A stretch of 45,333 nt of DNA from an uncultured bacterium (lineage in GTDB: Bacteria; Spirochaetota; UBA4802; UB4802). Shown here in pieces: positions 1 to 8,655 of this stretch. The stretch spans positions 1 through 45,333 of the forward strand of contig CALEUQ010000007.1 in the NCBI GenBank assembly GCA_937920495.1. Direction: 5' to 3'. How positions within the stretch are numbered: the stretch's first letter is position 1; every line of letters starts with the position of its first letter. The translations under genes and the position numbers were made by a program. A model generated the notes under the pieces. It had not been told where the DNA came from. It saw only the letters and a program-made list of their open reading frames with translations, and did no database searches.

Positions 1-637
1 AATATTCATGGTTTCCTCGCAAAGTATTTTTTATTTTTGTGTATATCAATTTAGTCATTTTATTATCAACTACTATCAATCATGTGTCAAATATTTTTTT
101 ATCATCATTATGATAATACAAACTGTTATGCAAAAGACAAAAATTGTAATACGCAATTGATATCTCCCTTTGAAATTCAAAATATTCTTTTTTTTTTTAA
201 AAATCATAAACTTTTATGTGCTATCGTTTGTTGTTTTAGCAATTTTGCAAAATTGCACTTTATAAATTATATAGCGCATATGCGTTTTGTTATACTGTAC
301 TTTTGTATGTAACAACTCAATTTTGGTTATAACCATTGTCGTGTATTTATGGTGTTACACCGGGACATACTGTTGGATATCCTTGAGCACGAATTATCAT
401 TGGATTATTCATGATAATAAAAAAACGTAATGCAAAATGAGGAATAGTCACACTATGTGTTGGTGGTAGAATAAGGGGGGTATTGGCAGAGAATATATAA
501 TTGTATTGCAGTCGCGATTGGCCAATCAGGCCAGCAATACAAAAATTACCATAAAAAAACTGAAAATATATAAAAGAATGATACATTTTTATTATTACAT
601 TCACGTGGAACAGTAAATATGTAAATAGAGGAATAGT
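1..637. other. AT-rich leader region without a convincing gene
   Basis: About 640 bases upstream of leuC. Reading frames here are short, lack ribosome sites and have biased low-complexity composition, so I call none of them a gene. The part from about 340 to 541 is less AT-rich than the rest. It contains an inverted repeat (502-509 with 534-541, eight paired bases) enclosing a perfect 12-base palindrome at 516-527. This could be a regulatory hairpin or operator in front of leuC, but I recognise no known riboswitch or T-box. Confidence 0.4.
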
Positions 638-1897
638 ATGGGCATGACAATAACTGAAAAGATTTTAGCCGCACATGCCGGGAAGGAACGTGTAGAGCCG
701 GGTGAATTAATTGAAGCTAAAGTGGATCTGGTACTGGGTAATGACATTACTGCACCTATTGCAATTAAAGAATTTGAAGAGTTGGGAATAAACAAGGTTT
801 TTGATAATGAAAAGATAGCGCTTATCCCTGATCACTTTACTCCAAACAAGGACATAAAATCTGCCGAGCAGGTTAAAATCTTAAGAGAGTTTGCTAAAAA
901 ATACAATATTGTTCATTTTTATGATGTTGGCAGGGTAGGTGTTGAGCATGCACTGCTTCCGGAATTGGGCCTGGTGCGCCCGGGTATGTGTATCATTGGT
1001 GCTGATTCGCACACCTGTACCTATGGTGCGTTTGGTGCATTTTCAACCGGTGTTGGCTCAACTGATATGGCGGCAGCTATGGCTACCGGCAAAACCTGGT
1101 TTAAGGTACCGGAATCAATCAAATTTGTTGTATATGGTAAGCTGCAGCCGTATGTATCAGCCAAGGATATTATTTTACATATTATAGGTAGTATTGGCGT
1201 TGATGGTGCATTATATAAATCAATGGAATTTGCCGGGGATACCATTACGGAATTATCCATGGAAGGCAGGATGACCATGGCCAATATGGCAATTGAGGCT
1301 GGTGCCAAAAATGGGATCTTTGCTCCTGATGGCAAGACTGTTGAGTATATTAAAAGCCGTACAGGTCTTCCCTATACACTATACTATAGCGATGATGATG
1401 CACAGTATACTGACGTGAAAGAATATGATGCGTCAAAGATAGAGCCCACTGTATCATTTCCGCATCTGCCTGAAAATACAAAACCTGCACGCGAAGCTGG
1501 AATACAAATAGATCAGGTAGTGATTGGATCCTGTACTAACGGGCGTATTGAGGATTTGCGGGTAGCGGCAAAGATATTGAAAGGCCACAAAGTGCATAAG
1601 GATGTACGGTTACTCATCATACCGGCAACACAGGAAGTATACAGGAAGGCTCTTGAAGAAGGGCTGATAGATATATTTATACAGGCTGAAGCAGCGGTTT
1701 CCGCCCCCACGTGCGGGCCTTGTTTGGGCGGCCACATGGGCATTTTAGCCGAAGGCGAACGGTGTGTAGCAACAACAAACAGAAACTTTGTTGGCAGAAT
1801 GGGGCATCCCAAAAGTGAAGTGTATTTAGCAAGCCCTGCGGTTGCAGCTGCATCTGCAATACTGGGAAGGATTGCTCATCCGGATGAGTTGGGTTAA
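638..1897 (+). CDS. leuC: 3-isopropylmalate dehydratase large subunit (LeuC/aconitase family)
   Basis: A 419-residue protein of the short bacterial/archaeal LeuC type. With LeuD it isomerises 2-isopropylmalate to 3-isopropylmalate in leucine synthesis, in the cytoplasm. The aconitase-family signature [15 protein letters not shown] is present. The three cysteines expected to hold the 4Fe-4S cluster are visible as Cys299 in GSCTNGR and Cys359/Cys362 in TCGPC. The start is an ATG preceded by AGAGGAA at 627-633, four bases before it. leuD follows after 41 bases. The homologous homoaconitase of lysine synthesis belongs to the same subfamily and cannot be excluded from sequence alone. No leuA or leuB is in the window to settle this. 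Confidence 0.9.
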   Translation: MGMTITEKILAAHAGKERVEPGELIEAKVDLVLGNDITAPIAIKEFEELGINKVFDNEKIALIPDHFTPNKDIKSAEQVKILREFAKKYNIVHFYDVGRVGVEHALLPELGLVRPGMCIIGADSHTCTYGAFGAFSTGVGSTDMAAAMATGKTWFKVPESIKFVVYGKLQPYVSAKDIILHIIGSIGVDGALYKSMEFAGDTITELSMEGRMTMANMAIEAGAKNGIFAPDGKTVEYIKSRTGLPYTLYYSDDDAQYTDVKEYDASKIEPTVSFPHLPENTKPAREAGIQIDQVVIGSCTNGRIEDLRVAAKILKGHKVHKDVRLLIIPATQEVYRKALEEGLIDIFIQAEAAVSAPTCGPCLGGHMGILAEGERCVATTNRNFVGRMGHPKSEVYLASPAVAAASAILGRIAHPDELG

Positions 1898-1900
1898 CAA

Positions 1901-1910
1901 TAACTATCGC
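1901..1910 (-). repeat. GCGATAGTTA motif copy between leuC and leuD
   Basis: One exact copy (reverse orientation) of the 10-mer GCGATAGTTA that recurs across the window. The flank TCAT is shared with the copy at 8544, so the identical stretch is 14 bases. It lies in the 41-base gap between leuC and leuD. Confidence 0.6.
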
Positions 1911-1938
1911 TCATTTAACATTATTCAAGAGGTACCAC

Positions 1939-2433
1939 ATGAAAGCACATGGTAAAGTATGGAAATTTGGCAACGATGTCAATACTGATGAAATTATACC
2001 TGCACGATATCTTAACACGTCTGACCCTGATGAGCTGGCAGCGCACTGCATGGAAGATGCTGACCCTGATTTTATGAAAAAGGCAAAAGCCGGTGATATT
2101 ATTGTTGCCGGTAAAAATTTTGGATGCGGCTCTTCTCGTGAACATGCTCCTATTGCCATAAAAGCAGCAAAGATATCATGCGTTATTGCTGAATCGTTTG
2201 CTCGCATATTTTACCGTAACAGCGTTAATATTGGTCTTCCCATCATTGAGTCAGAGGAAGCAGCACGTGATATCACACAGGGTGATGAGATAGAAATTGA
2301 TTTTGATTCAGGTGTTATAAAAAACATCACAAAAAATAAGGAATACAGGGCCAAACCATTCCCGCCATTTATGCAGGATATTATTGCAAAAGGTGGTCTG
2401 ATGGGTAAGGTTAAGGCCGAATTGAAAAAATAA
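1939..2433 (+). CDS. leuD: 3-isopropylmalate dehydratase small subunit
   Basis: A 164-residue swivel-domain subunit that pairs with LeuC. The family motifs [11 protein letters not shown] near residue 15 and [10 protein letters not shown] near residue 57 are intact. The length fits the short LeuD type that pairs with 419-residue LeuC proteins. The start ATG has AGAGGT about seven bases upstream. The stop codon lies one base from the stop of the converging AsmA-like gene, so the two transcription units meet with no room for a separate terminator. As for leuC, a role in homoaconitate isomerisation is the main alternative. Confidence 0.9.
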   Translation: MKAHGKVWKFGNDVNTDEIIPARYLNTSDPDELAAHCMEDADPDFMKKAKAGDIIVAGKNFGCGSSREHAPIAIKAAKISCVIAESFARIFYRNSVNIGLPIIESEEAARDITQGDEIEIDFDSGVIKNITKNKEYRAKPFPPFMQDIIAKGGLMGKVKAELKK

Positions 2434-2434
2434 T

Positions 2435-4531
2435 TTATTGCACCTGCTTTATATTTTTTCCTTCAAATATATCTTTACCTTGAGCTCTGAATGGTATGAT
2501 ATACCATCGTCCTTTTTTATATTTTGAAAGCTGCAGCAGTGCAGGGTTGGGCAGATCCTGTATAAAATTTGAACTGAATTCAAGTGAAATTGCCACATCA
2601 CTTTCATCGTGGCGATTGTACTGGCCATTTAATTTAAGCCGTATCTCGGGCGCATTGAAGATGAATGAATTGATGGTGATAACAGGTCCATTAAGATTGA
2701 AATTACCGTATATCTTCTGAAACTCCAGATTGCTCAGCTTATATTTTAAATCTTGAAGCCATATACTTAATCCATTCTGCAATCCAGTATTAGCCAGTTT
2801 GCCATTTTCAACCGACACTTCAACCTTACCAGATATTCTATCAATCACAGGGTCTTTGGGTACGATAGTTACCTGTAATTGTCCTGATATGTTGCCAAAA
2901 AGGCGATTTTCATACTCCTTAAGATACGCGCTTATATTCTGTAAACGTGCATTATTGAATTTGGCTACAAGCGTAATCTGTGGATTATCCTGTGAAAGTG
3001 TAATGACGCTCCGGCCGGTGACATCTCCACCAAATATCTTTGCGCTAAACGATGGCAATGCAATTATATTTTTTGACATGGTATAATTACAGCTGATTTT
3101 TTCTACAACCAGATCATCGTTATATAGTTTTTGTATATTACATTTTCCGGATATTTCATACGGAATAAAAATATCTTTTTCTAATTTTTTGGGTTGTTCA
3201 GGTTTTTGAGTCTGTTTGGAAAAGATTTTATTAAGGTCAACTTCATCAGCTTCAATGTTTACATTGAATTTTTCAAATGAAGAATCCACAGTAGCAACAG
3301 ATACAACACAGGGTACGGAATATATTGTAGCCTGTATACCATCTTTTTTAAATTGGTTATTTTTTATAAGAAGACTGGTTTCTTTTAATGAAAGTATAGT
3401 ATCTTTTTGGCCGATAACAATATTTGCTAAAGTTACATCAGCATCGATGATATTGTTACTATATTCAAAATTTCCCTTAACTTCACCCGCAATATCGCGT
3501 ATATCCATTGTGCCAAGTAACGGGACTATCTCTTTTATACTTATTGATGCGTTCGTAATCTTAATATTTTTAATATCACCATCAAAGTTAAATAATAACT
3601 GGTTCAAAACAAAATTTGAATTTTCTATTTTCCCTTTTGCATTGGTTATCGTTACTGTTTCTTTATTGAAGTGTATTGCACAGTACGCATTGTTTATAAA
3701 AAGCATTGAATTGTTGCTGAGTTTGCAGCTGCCGGTTACTGTTCCCTGAATACCACTCTTTGTTATAATAAGATTGTCGATAGTACCTGAAAAAACCCTG
3801 TAGGGCAGTATTTGAGCCAGATTGCTCCCCCAGTTGTAAATCCATACAAGATCTAAATCACGCAGGCTAAAATCACCATTCATTTTATAATTACTTGCAA
3901 TGGTAATTGAACAATTACCTAAGATTTTACCCCTGTTTTTAGGCAAGGTTATAGAAAGGTTTTTTAATTCCAGAATGTCATCATTTATCTCCACATTTGT
4001 ATCGATACCGTATTTCCCTTCTAAGGGTTTAAGAGCTTCTGGTGGATTTTCAAGAATAACGGTTGTATTATGCAGTGACAGTAATTGTATCTGCGTGGTG
4101 ATGGCTGATTTTTCTTTTGATAATAGTTCTTTAAGCAATTTTTCAAGGTTTGACGTTGTGAGCTTATTTTCAGTATAATACAATATATGAATCAATGCAT
4201 CTTTGAGTGAGATGTAATTAATGATAAATTGCTTTTGTAATAATGGAGTAAGCTGGAACCTGATTGCTGCATGCTTTGAATGCGCAATAGATGGTTTATC
4301 TTTATCAGTGTCGTATATATATAATTCTGTTAATTGAATGCCTGTAATGCTGTAATCTATATCTCCTATTGTAACGGGTCTGTTGAGGGAATCCTGCAGA
4401 GTTTTCACAATAATCGATTTCAATGTTTCTTTGGGGAAAAAATAGACAAATGCTGCTGCAAAAGCAGCAACCATCACAAGTACAATGATAAGTACTATGG
4501 CGCTGTATTTAGCTACTCTTGCTGGCTTCAC
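2435..4531 (-). CDS. AsmA-like membrane-anchored protein
   Basis: A 698-residue protein with one N-terminal membrane segment (about residues 10-32), followed by a long beta-rich periplasmic part. The pattern just after the membrane segment (TLQDSLNRPVTIGDIDYS, then a repeated alternation of short strands) is that of the AsmA/DUF748/TamB-like superfamily. These proteins are proposed to bridge the periplasm and move or organise lipids for the outer membrane. No catalytic motif is expected or seen. Its start overlaps the end of the cNMP-domain gene by 23 bases, so the two are almost certainly co-transcribed and translationally coupled. The exact subfamily is uncertain. Confidence 0.7.
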   Translation of the reverse strand: MKPARVAKYSAIVLIIVLVMVAAFAAAFVYFFPKETLKSIIVKTLQDSLNRPVTIGDIDYSITGIQLTELYIYDTDKDKPSIAHSKHAAIRFQLTPLLQKQFIINYISLKDALIHILYYTENKLTTSNLEKLLKELLSKEKSAITTQIQLLSLHNTTVILENPPEALKPLEGKYGIDTNVEINDDILELKNLSITLPKNRGKILGNCSITIASNYKMNGDFSLRDLDLVWIYNWGSNLAQILPYRVFSGTIDNLIITKSGIQGTVTGSCKLSNNSMLFINNAYCAIHFNKETVTITNAKGKIENSNFVLNQLLFNFDGDIKNIKITNASISIKEIVPLLGTMDIRDIAGEVKGNFEYSNNIIDADVTLANIVIGQKDTILSLKETSLLIKNNQFKKDGIQATIYSVPCVVSVATVDSSFEKFNVNIEADEVDLNKIFSKQTQKPEQPKKLEKDIFIPYEISGKCNIQKLYNDDLVVEKISCNYTMSKNIIALPSFSAKIFGGDVTGRSVITLSQDNPQITLVAKFNNARLQNISAYLKEYENRLFGNISGQLQVTIVPKDPVIDRISGKVEVSVENGKLANTGLQNGLSIWLQDLKYKLSNLEFQKIYGNFNLNGPVITINSFIFNAPEIRLKLNGQYNRHDESDVAISLEFSSNFIQDLPNPALLQLSKYKKGRWYIIPFRAQGKDIFEGKNIKQVQ

Positions 4532-5726
4532 GTTTACGTTCTAAGGCTGATTTTTTCTTATAAAAGTTAACGGTCTTTTCAAGCTCTTCTAAATTGGTAC
4601 AGATGAGCTTGCCTTCATCCAGTGTTATGTTCTTGTCTTCAAGTAATTCCACCACAAGATGATCGCCCTTATCCTGCGGTATGCCTACCATATTAAGAAG
4701 CTCTTTAACTCCAAAGTCAAAGGTAAAGCTTTCTTTTGGAGCTATCTTTACCTTTTGTTTTTCAACCTGTATAAGCAGTGTATCATACATCCTGCCTAAT
4801 GGATCTCGTATCATCAAATTCTCAAGCTGCCTGTAGGCTGTCCAGATGCGTTCACTTAAAAGCTGTATAAGCCTGGTTGCAAGCTGCGGTTGTGTCTGAA
4901 CCATTGTCTCAAAATTTTGCCTGTTGATTGCCATCAGTGTGGTATCGCCAAATGTAATAGCCGAAGCACTTCGCGGCCTGTTTTCCAGCAATGCCATCTC
5001 GCCAAAGATATCGCCCGGCTTTAAGACGGCAAGCAGCACCTCCTCATCAACGATTTTGGTAATCTTAACCTTCCCACCCTGAATGATGTATAGTTCATCA
5101 CCTGGCTCGTTTTCACAGAATATCATCTGATTGTCTTTGTATAGCCGGTTGAGGCTATTTTTCTGAGGATTCTCGGGGACCTTGAGCGGGGCATTGATTG
5201 ATTTCAGATGAGCTATCGCCTTATCCCGGTTTACACCGCTCGGGCAATGCTGAATATACCGCTGTAATGCATAGGCTGCATGAGGCAGATTTTTCTTTTT
5301 AAGGTAATACTGTCCAATTTTAAAAAGGTGTTCGGGGTCCTCTTCAACTGCATTGGCAAACGTCAGCCGTGTGATAGCCTGGTCAAACTCTCTGAGCTTG
5401 CGTGAAAAGAAGCGTATAATCTTCATGGCAACTGCAGGGTTTTTCTGGATGAGAATACCAAACTGGTCACGCTGTACCGAAATGAGCGATACATCGGTGA
5501 GGGCTACTGCGCTTTCTATATGAGCATGGCCGCTCATGCAGGGAATAACACCAAAAAAATCACCTGGCCCAAGGAGCGGATTTGTTTCCTGGGCTATTGG
5601 ATTTTCTTTCACAAGCTTGACTTTGCCCTGGCGAATAATATAAAAATTATCAGCGTTGCGCTTGCCTTCAACAACAATGAAAGAGTTTGCCAGATAGTTT
5701 ACAACTTTAAACTGTTCCTGCACCAT
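4509..5726 (-). CDS. Dual cyclic-nucleotide-binding-domain regulator (Crp/Fnr-like)
   Basis: A 405-residue cytoplasmic protein. A first cNMP-type beta-roll covers about residues 10-125. A short TPR-like linker (HLFKIGQYYLKKKNLPHAAY, about 150-180) follows. A second cNMP domain covers about 195-320 and has the phosphate-binding-cassette-like run GDIFGEMALLENRPRSA, close to the classical GEx(A/L)(L)xxxxRxA. The C-terminal 80 residues may be a degenerate winged helix, but no clear recognition helix is visible, so it may sense a nucleotide without binding DNA. This two-domain architecture is familiar from spirochaetes. It lies directly upstream of the AsmA-like gene. No strong ribosome site is seen before this ATG. 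Confidence 0.75.
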   Translation of the reverse strand: MVQEQFKVVNYLANSFIVVEGKRNADNFYIIRQGKVKLVKENPIAQETNPLLGPGDFFGVIPCMSGHAHIESAVALTDVSLISVQRDQFGILIQKNPAVAMKIIRFFSRKLREFDQAITRLTFANAVEEDPEHLFKIGQYYLKKKNLPHAAYALQRYIQHCPSGVNRDKAIAHLKSINAPLKVPENPQKNSLNRLYKDNQMIFCENEPGDELYIIQGGKVKITKIVDEEVLLAVLKPGDIFGEMALLENRPRSASAITFGDTTLMAINRQNFETMVQTQPQLATRLIQLLSERIWTAYRQLENLMIRDPLGRMYDTLLIQVEKQKVKIAPKESFTFDFGVKELLNMVGIPQDKGDHLVVELLEDKNITLDEGKLICTNLEELEKTVNFYKKKSALERKREASKSS

Positions 5727-6048
5727 AGGTTGCCATTACCATATTAAATCACTGACGTTACTCAAAGGATACTCTATTCATATTAAAAGTAAACAAAAAA
5801 ATGAGTATCAGCAATACAACTATACACAAATTATTCCTCAGGCTAACGTAGAAACAAAGAAGAATTGTTTACACCTCTGCACTTAAAGGTAAGGATGTAC
5901 ACTTCATTATACATTAAAAATCGGTATTATGGGCTATAATATCAAGAATTTTTATATACATAAAAAGCTTATTTAGGCTTTGAAATTGGTAATGGTGCTC
6001 TGGTGGATGAAAACCACCAGAGAAATAAATAAGCACCATAAAAATTAT
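5727..6048. other. Intergenic region with hairpin and duplicated gene tail
   Basis: No gene. It holds a nested inverted repeat: CTCTGGTGG at 5998-6006 pairs with CCACCAGAG at 6014-6022, and GGTGCT at 5994-5999 pairs with AGCACC at 6032-6037. The hairpin is followed by no T-run on either strand, so it is not a standard terminator. It also holds the first copy of a 24-base direct repeat, described separately. Confidence 0.6.
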
Positions 6049-6068
6049 TTAGGCTTTAAAATTGGTAA
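5969..6068. repeat. 24-base direct repeat flanking a hairpin
   Basis: Copies at 5969-5992 and 6045-6068 differ at one base. The second copy encodes the last residues (TNFKA and stop) of the 6049-6399 gene. The first would encode the same tail. The 52 bases between them carry the nested hairpin. It looks either like a small element inserted with a long target duplication or like a tandem duplication of the gene end. Confidence 0.6.
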
Positions 6069-6399
6069 GACTCTGTATTTTCAATCGTTTGATCTGATTA
6101 AAAAGGTCTGAATCCGATGGCTCATAATACGATGCTTTTTGATATGATGCAATGGCTGCTTTCGTATTCTGCAATTTCTCATACACCTGACCTCGGTGTG
6201 CATAAAACTCTTTTTGCTGTATCCTTACTTTCTCAAGTGTGAGGTTGGGTTGTTGTCCCAAGTGCGGTACAGGGAGCTCTTTCTTAAAGCGTTTCATAGG
6301 GGCAAGAATGTCGCCTTTCGTATCTGCAGAAACAGAACTAAATTTTTTATGATGCAGTACAGCAGGTACGCTTGCAGTATGTTTCACAGGTTCAATCAT
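6049..6399 (-). CDS. Small TPR-like protein of unknown function
   Basis: A 116-residue protein without signal peptide or membrane segment. The C-terminal half contains one recognisable tetratricopeptide-like helix pair (HRGQVYEKLQNTKAAIASYQ followed by KASYYEPSD), with the usual A/G-Y-P spacing. The N-terminal half is basic and looks disordered. The ATG has AGGAAG about ten bases upstream, which supports this start. The partner and role are unknown. The 3' end of the gene is duplicated downstream. Confidence 0.6.
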   Translation of the reverse strand: MIEPVKHTASVPAVLHHKKFSSVSADTKGDILAPMKRFKKELPVPHLGQQPNLTLEKVRIQQKEFYAHRGQVYEKLQNTKAAIASYQKASYYEPSDSDLFNQIKRLKIQSLTNFKA

Positions 6400-6530
6400 A
6401 TCATATACTTCCTATTAATATAAAGATACATGGTATTCTTATTGGAAGTCAATAAAAAAATAAAAAGTTGCATGGTCTAATTGTCAACCATACTGATGAA
6501 AATGCTTGCAATCATTTAAAATAATAGATT

Positions 6531-6703
6531 TTGAGTCAAGCTCAGAATGACATCGACGAGACTCATGCTGAATCACGATGGTCATGGGGACAGGTTCAAT
6601 CCCACAATGTGTCATCCTGGGCTTGATCCAGGATAATAGATTCCGGATCAGGTCCGAAATGACGGGAGATGAGGAGTCCGGGTTTAGCCCGGAATGACAG
6701 TTA
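6531..6703. repeat. Cluster of REP-like dispersed palindromes
   Basis: The stretch holds several imperfect palindromes of the common GTCAT...ATGAC dispersed-repeat type. Examples are CCTGG/CCAGG around 6617-6633, TTCCGG/CCGAA around 6641-6658 and CCGGG/CCCGG around 6679-6693, all bounded by GTCAT or ATGAC. Such units are frequent between bacterial genes. Partial relatives appear at about 8436-8490 and 18316-18355. Confidence 0.65.
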
Positions 6704-6718
6704 TATAATGTTACTCAA

Positions 6719-8383
6719 TTAATCAGAGGCAAGATATTTTTCCAGATATTCATTAAGGTCGTTGATATTTTTTCGTATCATTGTTTTAAATTCAGGGGGT
6801 ATATTCTGTTGCAGTACTACTCTGTAGTAATTGAGGGCATCACGCACTTTTCGCTTCTTTATTAGATCATCTGCTTTCTGTAAAAGTGGGCGGTATTTGT
6901 AAAAAGCATATTCCAGGATATTTTTTTCCCTTGAAAGGCTGAATTCATCAGGAAGCTTCTTAAAATCATAGGTTACTTTTAATATTGGCAGCTCTTTTTT
7001 CTTTCTCCTGTCGTGCTGCAAAAACTTTTCATAAAATTTACGATCTTCCTCAAGTTTATGTAGTGTTTCAGGATCATTGTCATATTCAACTTCCTCTGAT
7101 TTTTTGTAATCACCTAATATTTCAAATTCATCCTGTTTTTTACGTTTATCTTCTTCCAGTATCTTCTGAAAAATATCCTCATCGCTGACTTCATCCAGCT
7201 GGCTTTTTTTCTCATCTTTTATAATGTCACTGATAAGTTCCCAATCCTCTTCTTCTTTCTGTTTTTCTGTTTTTTCTACAATTTCAGAGGTTTGTGTTGT
7301 TGTATCAGGTTTTACCGTGTCGCCATATAATTTTTTTAGAATATCTCTGGCAATATCGCCTTTGACCTTATCTTTATCAACCGGTGCGGGTTTGGGTGCC
7401 GTAATTTCGGGTAGTTTTTCCAGAATTTTTAATATAGGTTCAGGGTCAAGTTCAATGGGCAATTTACCTTCATATTTGACAGTGGAAACAGCAGGTGTGC
7501 CTGATTCTAAAAGTTTTGAATGGACCATCTTTAAATTTTCAAGTTCTGCTTTAGTCTTCTCTTTTTCTTCATAAAGTTTAAACATTCTATCTGTAAGGTC
7601 ATTCAACTGGCTTTGCAGCTTCTGAATTTCAGATGATTCTTCTCTGGCAGATAAGCCCTTCAATGAACTTGCTACCTCATTTTTCAGTTCTTCCAGGCGA
7701 GATGCTAATTTGTGTATTTCATTCTTATATGTATTAATGCTCTCTTCTTCAATATGCTCTAACTTCTGTTTTTCCTGGATTTTTCTGGTTATTTCATCCA
7801 CTATTTTGTCAACATCAAGTTGTTGTGGGGTAAACCCAATCTGAATCCTTTCGGGTAATTTTATTGGGCTATCCAGCGAAATTTTTATTTCATTAGGCTT
7901 GCTTCTGATTTCGGCTTCTTTTCTGCGCTGCTGTGTTTCCTGTTTTTGTTTGTATTTTTTAAGATAATCAATATTAGCTTCTATTTTGGTGTTGGTTTCA
8001 GCATCAAGGATTCGTTCATTTACGCCTTCGTATAACGATATGGCTGTGGTAAAATCGCCTTTTTTGGCATACACCTCAGCATTCATCAGTATTCGCATAT
8101 AAATCCTGAAACGTGAGTAGGGCGGGATTATCTCTTCAGCTGAATATGGTAATTTAAAATCTTCTTCAATAAATGTTTGTTCCAGAGGGATATCGGTTGC
8201 TCTTCTTTTGGGTTTATCAGCTTCAGGGTATTGTTCTTCTATTTCAAGGTCGCTTGCACGACGGCGGTAAATTTTTTCCGGTGATGCAGTATTGTCCGTA
8301 TCAGATTTTGTGTCATTGCCTGTTATTGCCCACAGTAGAATTACAATGACAATGATAAGCGATGTAATAAGTACTGGTATCAT
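6719..8383 (-). CDS. Membrane-anchored coiled-coil/TPR protein of unknown function
   Basis: A 554-residue protein. Residues 3-22 form one membrane segment (an uncleaved anchor or signal). Just behind it are two similar short motifs, RRRASD and KRRATD, of a kind seen in spirochaete membrane proteins. A TPR-like helical pair follows (about 95-150), then a long charged coiled coil (about 195-310), a very charged region rich in E, K and D, and another TPR-like helical pair at the C-terminus (about 500-550). No enzyme motif is seen. A scaffold role in the cell envelope is plausible but unproven. A GGAG lies about 17 bases upstream of the ATG, farther than usual, so the start is not certain. Confidence 0.6.
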   Translation of the reverse strand: MIPVLITSLIIVIVILLWAITGNDTKSDTDNTASPEKIYRRRASDLEIEEQYPEADKPKRRATDIPLEQTFIEEDFKLPYSAEEIIPPYSRFRIYMRILMNAEVYAKKGDFTTAISLYEGVNERILDAETNTKIEANIDYLKKYKQKQETQQRRKEAEIRSKPNEIKISLDSPIKLPERIQIGFTPQQLDVDKIVDEITRKIQEKQKLEHIEEESINTYKNEIHKLASRLEELKNEVASSLKGLSAREESSEIQKLQSQLNDLTDRMFKLYEEKEKTKAELENLKMVHSKLLESGTPAVSTVKYEGKLPIELDPEPILKILEKLPEITAPKPAPVDKDKVKGDIARDILKKLYGDTVKPDTTTQTSEIVEKTEKQKEEEDWELISDIIKDEKKSQLDEVSDEDIFQKILEEDKRKKQDEFEILGDYKKSEEVEYDNDPETLHKLEEDRKFYEKFLQHDRRKKKELPILKVTYDFKKLPDEFSLSREKNILEYAFYKYRPLLQKADDLIKKRKVRDALNYYRVVLQQNIPPEFKTMIRKNINDLNEYLEKYLASD

Positions 8384-8543
8384 AGCAAAAGTGTGTTTGT
8401 AAACTCCCTGTACTATAGATTCTATGTATTACTTTTATTCTGAGCTTCACTCACAATCCAAAATGATTCAGTGCAAAATCAATCTTCTACTGATGTAACG
8501 CGTACTTCATAATCACTTACCCGGCAAAAGACTTGATCACTAT

Positions 8544-8624
8544 TAACTATCGCTCATTATTATAAAAATACATAATAAACAAATGCAATGCAATACATTA
8601 TAAAAAAATTATGTGCGATAGTTA
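8544..8624. repeat. Inverted pair of GCGATAGTTA motifs
   Basis: In the 272-base gap between two minus-strand genes, TAACTATCGC (8544-8553) and GCGATAGTTA (8615-8624) form a perfect inverted pair separated by 61 AT-rich bases. They could form a long cruciform-like hairpin. Both are exact copies of the window-wide 10-mer. The rest of the gap (8384-8655) holds only a fragment related to the dispersed repeats near 8436-8490. Confidence 0.6.
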
Positions 8625-8655
8625 CCGGTAAATACCCTACAGTATACTATCGTCA

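Noticed and set aside
82..312. Open frame of 76 codons
   Set aside because: Low-complexity AT-rich sequence with no ribosome site and no recognisable domain.
347..604. Minus-strand open frame of 85 codons upstream of leuC
   Set aside because: No ribosome site, it crosses a hairpin and palindrome, and its composition is unlike neighbouring genes.
5994..6037. Nested hairpin considered as a terminator for the 6049-6399 gene
   Set aside because: There is no T-run after the stem on the minus strand.
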